Shown here: positions 35,217-42,370 of the stretch, piece after piece
Layout: each line of letters starts with the position of its first letter
Numbering within the stretch: the first letter of the stretch is position 1
Assembly (NCBI GenBank): GCA_018399285.1
Contig: JAGYOW010000027.1
Location: 1 to 42,370, forward strand
DNA: 42,370 nt
Source of the DNA: Desulfotignum sp.
GTDB lineage: Bacteria; Desulfobacterota; Desulfobacteria; Desulfobacterales; Desulfobacteraceae
Reading direction: 5' to 3'
The notes under the pieces: model-generated
The model's input: only the letters and a program-made list of their open reading frames with translations
What the model was told of the DNA's origin: nothing
Databases searched by the model: none
Translations under genes and position numbers: made by a program

Positions 35217-36740
35217 TTATTTTGCCACGTCCAGATGCCGGCTGCAATAGCCTACCAGAATCAGGACCGGCAGTCCCATCAGAAACGTGACAAAAAAGAA
35301 GGCCGGATATCCCATCGCATCCACCATGGTGCCGGAATACCCGCCGAACAGTTTGGGAACCAGGGTCATCAAAGAGCTGAACACCGCATACTGAACTGCG
35401 GTGAAACGGATGCTGGTCAGGCTGGACAGAAACGCGACAAATGCGGCCGACGCCAGCCCGGCCGCCAGGTTGTCCGCCGCGATCACCACATACAAAAGAA
35501 ACAGGTTGTGCCCGTAAAAAGCCAGCACCATGAACAGCAGGTTGGTGGCCGACGCCAGCAGGGCTCCCAGAAACAGGATCCGGATCACCCCGAACCGAAT
35601 GGACAGCAGTCCCCCGGCAAATCCCCCGGCAATGGTCATGAAAAGGCCGAAGGTTTTCACCACGCTGGCGATCTGCGATTTTGAAAATCCCAGATCCTGG
35701 TAAAACACATTGGATATCACACCCAGAACGATATCGGAAATACGATACAACCCGATCAAAGCCAGTATCAGCCAGGCCAGCATCAGCCGGTACCGGCTGA
35801 AAAAATCCAGCACCGGTGCCACATAACTGTCAGTCACCATTTTTTTATTGACCAGACGGAAGCACAGTCCCAGCCGGCCCACCAGAACCGCCGCCAGAAT
35901 GCCTGCGCCCAGGCGGACACATTCCACCATGAACCCGCCCAGGGTCGCATTGTTCATCCATTGTCCCAACTGAATTCTGATATCCTCAAGAAATATGCCG
36001 GATGCATAAAACACCAGTCCGAACGCAGCCACTGCTACGCCGAACAAGGCCAGACCGGCCAGATAGGTTTTTGGGCCTGATATGCATCCGCCGGATTGTA
36101 TTCCGATGCCGACCATCACCGAGACCAGGGCCGTGGTCATGCCCACGGCCATCATCCCGCCATGACTGTAGATAGGTGGCCTGCCAGGCCTCAAAACCGC
36201 ATCCGCCTTTGGTGGACCTGAACCACCTGCCAGAACCAGTAATTCCCGCGCCGGCCACAAGACGCCGATGTACGGTATCCACCGATATACGCCGAAGCCA
36301 TCATGGGCCTGGAAGATCCACAGACGCGGATTCAATGCGATAGGCATCGATGACGATATCCTGGTCGCCGAACCCCAGCACTACGGCGGCTGCACATGAA
36401 ACCAGGATGCTGACCGGCGGCCGGATCGGTACATGCCATCCACACAATGGCTGCGGTAATTCCCGTCTGGGCCGCCAGAATCCAGCTTCTCCCGCGGCCC
36501 AGTTTCCGGGTGAGCCAGGGAATGGGCATCTGGTCCACCAACGGTAAGCTCCACACAACTTGAATGAATATCCCACGCGGCCTGCAGGGCACCGCCGACC
36601 GTTCCACGCCGGCCTCCCTGGAGCCACAGGGACAAAGAGGAAAAATCAATAAAAGGGGCATGCCGGCGGAAAAGCTGAAAAAGCATGGTAATCACTCCGG
36701 GAAGGATGACAAAATGCCCTGACAGCGGTCTGCTGGTCAC
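35217..36740 (-). pseudogene. AmpG-like MFS permease, N-terminal quarter frameshifted
   Basis: From about 36200 to the stop at 35217 a clean frame of roughly 330 residues carries membrane helices 4-12, with SDIVLGVISNVFYQDLGFSK and KTFGLFMTIAGGFAGGLLSI as typical AmpG stretches. The start region, in several frames, gives FSSLSLWL, REAGVERSAV, LPLVDQMPIPWLTRKLG and RSWILAAQTGITAAIVWM, the AmpG N-terminus. At least four frame changes between 36150 and 36690. AmpG imports anhydromuropeptides for wall recycling. It follows the MBL-fold gene by 39 bases on the same strand and precedes hdrA by 90 bases. Confidence 0.75.
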
Positions 36741-36779
36741 TCTTGTGAAAGCATGTTTTCCCGGTTTGAAGCCGTGGAA

Positions 36780-37611
36780 TCAAAGGACGATTTCAAGGTC
36801 GCAGGTCACTCCGAAGCACCGGGTTTGACTGTTTCTGGATGAAAAAAGCCGGTTGCCCTCTTTGACAATGGCATCCATTTATATATCCGTGCGATCCTGG
36901 TTCAGATGCGTGAGTCCCATGCCCGACCGACGTCAGCTAAATGCCAGATCCAGCACATGGGGAATGGAGGAATGCCCCCAGCCTTTGTGGCGCCGATACT
37001 CATCCTGAGTATATTCCGCATCATGAATAAGCACATCCGCATTCATGGAAACTGTCGGCATGCATCCACTCTTCGCCCTGGGGATGATCAAATCCCAGCT
37101 CATTGTCCGTTAAAAACACGAACGTACTGCCGTTTGAAACCGGTATCCAAGGGTGCCGGGTGAATGACTGTTGGGAATGGAATCGATTCACGCAGCGACC
37201 CGATGTTGAAACTATCGCTGAGCCCCGGAATCAAATTGAATATCCGCTTGTAGGTCTGCTAGCCGATCGAAACGCGGTGACATCATTTGCTCGAATATGT
37301 CTTTTAAGGTGGCTCCGGCCAAAGGCCCCGGTTCTGAATAATCAGTTGATTTTGGCCTGTGAAGCAAGGGTTCGAAAACGGAAATCCCAGCAGACGATCC
37401 CCAGTGGCAATGGGTTTGCAGCATATAATGTCGGTGATATTTTTTCCAGAAGAAACTCTACCTGTGCGCCGGATTCCGGTTCCGGCATCGACAATCACGG
37501 TCTCGCCGGATCCGGCTGTGATCTGAAGGCAGGTGGTATTCCACCATAGGCAACATATTGCCTGCCTGATACCGAACATCGATCCCGGGAACCCCAGCAT
37601 CTAACAATCAT
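36780..37611 (-). pseudogene. MBL-fold metallo-hydrolase, frameshifted
   Basis: From ATG 37611 (MIVRCWGSR) the pieces run NTTCLQITAGSGETVIVDAG and TGIRR, KNITDI, then MLQTHCHW (the HxHxDH metal motif, with the Asp-His part shifted out of frame), LLGFPF and FEPLLHRPKS, LKDIFEQMMSPRF, ADLQADIQFDSG, DSIPNSHSPGTLG-type and FLTDNELGFDHP pieces, and KGWGHSSIPHVLDLAF near the end. This is the beta-lactamase-fold family with a response-regulator-associated subtype. About 275 codons with at least six frame changes. Substrate unknown. Confidence 0.8.
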
Positions 37612-37812
37612 GGCTCTCCCAAAGGTCATTTTATCCGCCACCCTATTCCTGACAATTTTATTTTTATACCATCTTATGAATCCATCAATAAATCATAATC
37701 TTTTTTAGCATTTCACATAATCATGACAAACCCTGGTTTTTGCCTAATGAAAGAAGGCAGACAGACCGGTTAAACTATATAAACACCTATAGGAAAAGGG
37801 ACACATATTCAC

Positions 37813-39674
37813 ATGGGGAGTAATAAATTAGATCGCCCGACCGCAGAGATGTTACATTTTGTCCTCCACGAACAGATCGGGCAGGTGGATCATAAAATCT
37901 GCTGGAATTCACTAAAAAACCGTTGGATCACTTGTCTCCCGAAGCCCGGAACCTCGCGGGATAAAAAGAGATTCGTTCCACCTTGCAAGAGGTGTAGAGA
38001 CGAGCAGGGCTGTACTTTTGGAAAACGGCAAGGTCACCGCACCCGAATCCTTTAAAGAACGGCCTTCCTGGCGGCTTTTCTGTGAAGGCGAATGGCTGGC
38101 CATGTGATGAACCCGGATGTGGGGGGGGTCAGGGCATGCTGAAAACCAGCGGCACGGCAGCCCTGGAATAATATATGGTGGGGGCCAATTCCGCTTTTAT
38201 GCTGTATTACGGCATGACCCACGGGCTGCCAAACTGGTGGAAGCATTCGGGGATGAGACCCAGAAACGGCTGTACATGAAAATGTTTGCCGGGCGTCTGG
38301 GGCGGCACCATGCTGCTCACCGAGCCTGAAGCAGGATCTGAATGGGCATCATTCACCACTTAAGTGGAAAAAACTGACACCTATTCCATCAAAGGAGCCA
38401 AAATTTTCATCTCCGCCGGAGAACATGATCTGTGCGCAACATCATCCATCCGGTCTCGGGCAAGGATCCCTGGGGGAAGACTGTCAACCGGCACTAGAGG
38501 TATCTTTGTTTCTGGTCCCCAAATATCGGGTGAATGATGACGGTTCTTTAGGAGTCTAACAACGTGGTATCGCCGCCTGGAAAAATGGGGATCCACGGCA
38601 ATGCCACGGCATCATTGGCTTTAGGCGATAAGTGGCCCGTGTATCGGTACGTTGCTGGGGGAAGAGAACAAAGGCATGCCGGCCATGTTCAGGATGATGA
38701 ACGAAGCCCGGGCCTTTGTGGGACTCCAGGGATTTGCCGTGGCTTCCGCGTCTTACATGTATGCCCTGGACTATGCCAGAACAAGAATCCAGGGGCGGCA
38801 TCTGACGGCCGGCAAAGACCCGGAAGCCAAAAACGTTCCCATTATCCAGCATCCGGATGTCAAACGGCAGCTGCTCAACATGAAGGCCTGTACCGAAGGC
38901 ATGCGGTCTTTGCACTATTATTACGCCTGGTGCAACGATGTGGTTCACACCACGGACGACTTCCAGGTCAAAGCCGACACCGCCGCCATGGTGGAGGTGC
39001 TCACCCCCATTGTCAAGGGCTATGTCACGGACAAGGCCCTGGAGGTCTGCTCCCACGGGGTCCAGATCTACGGCGGATACGGGTATATCAGCGAATATCC
39101 CGTGGAGCAGCTCATGCGGGATGCACGGATTTTCATGATCTATGAGGGCACCAACGGGATCCAGGCCATGGATCTGTTAGGCAGAAAACTGTCCATGAAC
39201 GGCGGAAAAGCGTTTCAGTACTTTATTGACCGCATGAAACAGACCATTGAACAATTCAAAGACACGGAAGGGGTTCAGGATCTGAGCACGAAAGTGTCCC
39301 ATGCCGTGTCCCGGCTGGAGGCACTGGCCAAAGAGATCGGTGCCCGGTCCCGGTCGGAAAAGGTATTGAATGCCTATGCCTTTGCCCACCCGTTTCTGGA
39401 AGTGACCGGTGATGTCACCTTTGCCTGGATGCTGTTGTGGCGGGCCGGGGTTGCGGCCCCCAAACTGGCCAAAAAAGCCGGCACCCTGGACAGAAATGCG
39501 GTGGCCCAGACAGCGGGAAAAAACAAAGACGCCGCGTTTTATGCCGGACAAATGGAAACGGCCCGGTTTTTTATTCATACACTGTTGCCGGCCACCTATG
39601 GTAAAATGGATGCGATTCTGGATGGAGATCCTTGTGTGGAACATATCCAGGATCTGTCTTTTGGATCCAAATAA
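37813..39674 (+). CDS. Acyl-CoA dehydrogenase with C-terminal extension (PF12806-like); first ~800 bases frameshifted
   Basis: The last ~340 residues, from about 38652, are clean: LLGEENKGMPAMFRMMNEAR, GLQGFAVASASYMYALDYAR, HGVQIYGGYGYISEYPVEQL and MRDARIFMIYEGTNGIQAMD (FAD contact), then a helical extension typical of ~600-residue acyl-CoA dehydrogenases (DmdC-like). The front part, from ATG 37813, survives in shifted pieces: FVLHEQIGQVD, FKERPSWRLFCEGEWLAM, GANSAFMLYYGMTHG, LTEPEAGSD-like and KIFISAGEHDLC, then GIHGNATASLALGDK. About eight frame changes fall between 37850 and 38650 and none after. Substrate not determinable. Confidence 0.8.
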
Positions 39675-39687
39675 CAGGAGAAAAATC

Positions 39688-39990
39688 ATGTTTGAATATG
39701 TTAAAAAAAGTCTGCTCACCGGCGTGGGCATGGCCCTGCGTTCCAAATCCGAGATCAAAGAACTGGCCGAAGAACTGGCCAAATCCACCCAGATGAGCCA
39801 GGCGGAAGCCAAAGACTTTCTGGAAGAATGCCAGCATCGATACGAGGATGCCAGAGTGAAACTGGACCGGCGCATGGAAGAAACCGTGGAAAAAATACTC
39901 AAACGGCTGGATCTTCCCACCCGGGCTGACATCCGGGATCTGAATACCCGGATTGACGATCTGGTCAAAAAAATAGAAGCCAGAGACTGA
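39688..39990 (+). CDS. Phasin-like helical protein
   Basis: A 100-residue, wholly helical, charged protein from the ATG at 39688 (AGGAG upstream): MFEYVKKSLLTGVGMALRSK, then AEELAKSTQMSQAEAKDFLE and VEKILKRLDLPTRADIRDLN, with RIDDLVKKIEAR as a coiled-coil end. It resembles phasin or PHA-synthesis-regulator proteins (PhaF/PhaI tails). Such proteins are often encoded next to UbiB-like kinases in this group, as here (12 bases to the next gene). The function is not proven. Confidence 0.7.
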   Translation: MFEYVKKSLLTGVGMALRSKSEIKELAEELAKSTQMSQAEAKDFLEECQHRYEDARVKLDRRMEETVEKILKRLDLPTRADIRDLNTRIDDLVKKIEARD

Positions 39991-40002
39991 TACCGTGTTT
40001 TC

Positions 40003-41703
40003 ATGCTCAGCATCAAAAAAATAGGTACCGTGGGAAAACGGTACCGGAATCTGATCCGGTACCGGCAGATCATCGGTATCATTCTCAAGTATGGTTTCGA
40101 CAACATCCTGGGTGCCCTGGACATTGACCGGTACATTGAATCCGGCCTGAAACTGATTCCGTTTTACCACCCCCATGAACGGGTGGAAAAACTGTCCCGG
40201 AATCAGCGGATCCGCATGGCTTTAGAGGAGCTGGGTCCCACATTTGTCAAAATGGGGCAGGTGTTGTCCTCCCGGCCGGATTTAATTCCCATGGATCTGG
40301 TCAATGAACTGTCCAAACTCCAGGATGAGATCCCTGCCTTTGGATTTGATCAGGTCAAAGAAACCATTGCCGCAGAATTCGGCAAACCATGGGATGCGGT
40401 GTTTCATTCCATGGATGAAATCCCGTTTGCCTGTGCATCCATCGGTCAGGTGCACCGGGCATCGGTCACGGGTGAGGACCGGCTGGCCGTCAAAATCCAG
40501 CGCCCGGGCATCAGAAAGATCATTGAGGCAGATCTGGAAATCATCCTTCATCTGGCCGGCATCATGGAAAGAAACATCGAAGAGGTGGCATTTTACCGAC
40601 CGGTGAAAATTGTGGAAGAATTTGCCAAAACCATGGAAAAAGAGCTGGATTATACCATTGAGGCCGCCAGTATGGAACAAATGGCCCGCCAGTTTATCCA
40701 TGACAAGTCCATCCATATACCCGGAGTATTCCCTTCAGTATCTTCTGAACGGGTGCTGGCCATGGAGTTCATCAACGGCATCAAGGCCAGTGATATCGAT
40801 GCCATTGACCGGGCCGGTCTGGACCGGAAACGCATTACCCGGCGGGGTGCGGATTTCATCATGAAACAGGTGTTCAAACATGGATTTTTCCATGCCGACC
40901 CCCACCCGGGAAATATCTTTATCATGGAAAACAACCGGATCTGTCCCGTGGATTTCGGCATGACCGGTTTTCTTGACTCAGGCACCCGGGAGCTGTTTGT
41001 GGATATCATTCACGCGGTTGCCACAAACAATGTCAGACGGGCGGCCCGGCTCTTATGCGAACTGTGCGACTATGAAACGCAACCCGATATGATCCGGCTG
41101 GAAAAAGACGTGACATTGTTTGTATCGGTTCATCTGACCAGGTCCTTGAAAGACATAAAAACCAGTCGAATGGTCAATCAGCTCGTAGGACTTTGTGGCA
41201 CCCATGGACTGAGAATTCCGCCGGACCTGTTTTTGATGATGAAAGCGTTTGTTTCCGTTGAAAACGTAGCCAGAAAACTGGATCCGGATTTCAATATGCT
41301 GGGTCATGCCGTGCCCTATGTCACCACGGCCCGATTTTTAAAATTTTCACCATCAAAAATGGCTGAAGAAATGATGGAAATTGCCAGGGAATCCTATAAA
41401 CTGATTCAGCATCTGCCCACAGATACCCTGGAAATACTGCGTCTTGTCCGCCAGGGAAAAATGAAGCTTCTCATTGACATTCAAGGGCTGGACAAACTGA
41501 TCGTCCATCAGGACCAGACCAGCAACCGCATCTCGTTTTCCATCATTATTGCGGCGTTGATTCTGGGATCCGCCATTGTCATCAATTCCGATGTCCCGCC
41601 CATGCTTTTCGGGGTATCGGTCATCGGCATCGCCGGATTTCTGGCGGCCGGAATCATGGGTATCTGGCTTCTGGTGGCCATTGTCAAAAAAGGACGGTTA
41701 TAA
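40003..41703 (+). CDS. ABC1/UbiB-family atypical kinase
   Basis: A 566-residue protein with the family motifs: KMGQ (83-86) in FVKMGQVLSSRPDLIP, the alanine-rich loop ACAS (143-146), Lys164 in LAVKIQRPG, HADPHPGN (297-304) and the DFG-type VDFGM (316-320). Two hydrophobic helices close the protein (ISFSIIIAALILGSAIVI and MLFGVSVIGIAGFLAAGI), anchoring it to the inner membrane. UbiB and relatives bind ATP and support isoprenoid quinone synthesis or lipid handling; here menaquinone metabolism is a reasonable guess. Clean frame, 12 bases after the phasin-like gene. Confidence 0.9.
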   Translation: MLSIKKIGTVGKRYRNLIRYRQIIGIILKYGFDNILGALDIDRYIESGLKLIPFYHPHERVEKLSRNQRIRMALEELGPTFVKMGQVLSSRPDLIPMDLVNELSKLQDEIPAFGFDQVKETIAAEFGKPWDAVFHSMDEIPFACASIGQVHRASVTGEDRLAVKIQRPGIRKIIEADLEIILHLAGIMERNIEEVAFYRPVKIVEEFAKTMEKELDYTIEAASMEQMARQFIHDKSIHIPGVFPSVSSERVLAMEFINGIKASDIDAIDRAGLDRKRITRRGADFIMKQVFKHGFFHADPHPGNIFIMENNRICPVDFGMTGFLDSGTRELFVDIIHAVATNNVRRAARLLCELCDYETQPDMIRLEKDVTLFVSVHLTRSLKDIKTSRMVNQLVGLCGTHGLRIPPDLFLMMKAFVSVENVARKLDPDFNMLGHAVPYVTTARFLKFSPSKMAEEMMEIARESYKLIQHLPTDTLEILRLVRQGKMKLLIDIQGLDKLIVHQDQTSNRISFSIIIAALILGSAIVINSDVPPMLFGVSVIGIAGFLAAGIMGIWLLVAIVKKGRL

Positions 41704-41784
41704 TACCATACCATGGGTCGGATTGTCATGATCCTTATGAGGATGGCGTTTCCGGCCCTTTAACCCATTTAAGGAAATATTGCC

Positions 41785-42288
41785 ATGAAAATCACCGACC
41801 CCGGAATCATTCAAACCGAAGAAAAAAAACTCATCGCAGCGGTACAAAAACATCTGGATTTAGGGACTGTCAAGAAAATTCTCATGGATCGTATGGCTGA
41901 ATCTTCATTTGCATCCAAAGGGGGGCAGATCGTGGTGCATGACAACCAGATCGCCTTTCAGCTGGATTTTGATCTCAAATTAAGCGGCAGCCTTTTGTTT
42001 GACCGGCAGGGCAATATCATCCCTGATACCTCGAAACCTGAAGAAACCATACCCGCCTCCTCCGCGTCTGAACAAAAAACCATGGATGATTTAAATGACG
42101 ATGAAGATGATCTGGCACTTCTGCCGGATGACGACGATCTGGAAGAACCCACGCTTTCAGATGAACCGGAAGCCGCAATGGACGATCTGGATGAGGACGA
42201 TCTGGACGAGGATGATATTTTAGATGATGACATCGATGATATTTTAAAAGAAAGCCGTGAATTCTGGGACCAGAAAAAGGATGACTGA
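41785..42288 (+). CDS. Acidic hypothetical protein with Asp/Glu-rich tail
   Basis: A 167-residue protein: a folded-looking N-terminal half (MKITDPGIIQTEEKKLIAAV, DLGTVKKILMDRMAES, FQLDFDLKLSGSLLFDRQGN) followed by a linker rich in Pro, Ser and Glu and a long Asp/Glu/Leu tail with repeated DDLDEDDLDEDDI-type units, ending KESREFWDQKKDD. A good AAGGAAAT site lies upstream. I do not recognise the family. The acidic tail might bind a basic partner or metal. It is 81 bases after ubiB and ends before a large hairpin, so is probably the last gene of this unit. Confidence 0.65.
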   Translation: MKITDPGIIQTEEKKLIAAVQKHLDLGTVKKILMDRMAESSFASKGGQIVVHDNQIAFQLDFDLKLSGSLLFDRQGNIIPDTSKPEETIPASSASEQKTMDDLNDDEDDLALLPDDDDLEEPTLSDEPEAAMDDLDEDDLDEDDILDDDIDDILKESREFWDQKKDD

Positions 42289-42298
42289 AAATGACAAA

Positions 42299-42332
42299 CC
42301 CGGCTGCCGGAAAAAAATTTCCGGCAGCCGGG
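42299..42332. terminator. Large hairpin, probable terminator
   Basis: CCCGGCTGCCGGAAA (42299-42313), four A, TTTCCGGCAGCCGGG (42318-42332): a perfect 15-bp stem 10 bases after the acidic protein's stop. No T run follows, so it may act in both directions or stabilise the mRNA end. Confidence 0.65.
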
Positions 42333-42370
42333 CTGTGTATCCATCATGTGTCATGCATACCAGCGGCATG

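Noticed and set aside
1..42370. CRISPR arrays, tRNA or rRNA genes, prophage or integrase att sites
   Set aside because: No regularly spaced repeats, cloverleaf-like sequences, rRNA stretches or integrase genes were noticed on either strand.

Overview
The window looks like a chromosome segment of an anaerobic, probably sulfate-reducing member of the Desulfobacterota (Desulfobacteraceae-like). I infer this from a selenoprotein HdrA-MvhD-MetV-MetF cluster of the Wood-Ljungdahl type, an indolepyruvate:ferredoxin oxidoreductase, bacterial arginine-kinase-like phosphagen kinase, an aa3-type oxidase of the kind some sulfate reducers carry, and a large C-terminally extended acyl-CoA dehydrogenase. 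The genus cannot be fixed from sequence alone. No rRNA, tRNA or CRISPR array was seen.

Layout. 1-4.3 kb: a carboxylic/amino-acid catabolic cluster (iorA running off the left edge, an acyl-CoA dehydrogenase tail, an IS200-type remnant, a decayed carboxyltransferase, a decayed acyl-CoA ligase). 4.3-6.8 kb: two hypotheticals and an MFS transporter. 6.9-7.7 kb: IS1634-type transposase remnant. 7.9-12.6 kb: regulator (HTH plus periplasmic-binding-like domain), a DUF364 protein and a three-gene ABC importer, all co-directional. 12.7-18.7 kb: a strongly broken stretch (VWA protein, TRAP transporter, XdhC, gamma-carbonic anhydrase, MocA, YqeC, a tautomerase, GpsA, a membrane protein); several of these belong to molybdenum-hydroxylase maturation. 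18.7-21.4 kb: TetR and DJ-1 genes, divergent from a small Cys protein coupled to a phosphagen kinase. 21.3-27.3 kb: cytochrome oxidase operon read leftwards (DUF2231, DOMON, SCO, CoxA, CoxC, CoxD, CoxB, CtaB). 27.5 kb: a SelW-like selenoprotein that reads through UGA. 28.0-35.1 kb: hdrA-mvhD-metV-metF and a small hypothetical, read leftwards and ended by a terminator. 35.2-37.6 kb: AmpG-like permease and an MBL-fold hydrolase. 37.8-42.3 kb: acyl-CoA dehydrogenase, phasin-like protein, UbiB/ABC1 kinase and an acidic protein, ended by a large hairpin.

Two themes stand out. First, three reading frames contain UGA where the family has Cys or Sec (SelW-like, HdrA, MvhD), and each UGA is followed 14-16 nt later by a stem-loop, so the organism very probably makes selenocysteine. 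Second, frameshifts are not spread evenly: intact blocks alternate with blocks where the frame breaks every 30-150 bases while protein similarity is kept. Some breaks involve true loss of material (carboxyltransferase, DctM, IS1634, XdhC), but the clustering, and the fact that housekeeping genes such as gpsA and metF are hit, means poor consensus quality in those blocks must be considered alongside real gene decay.
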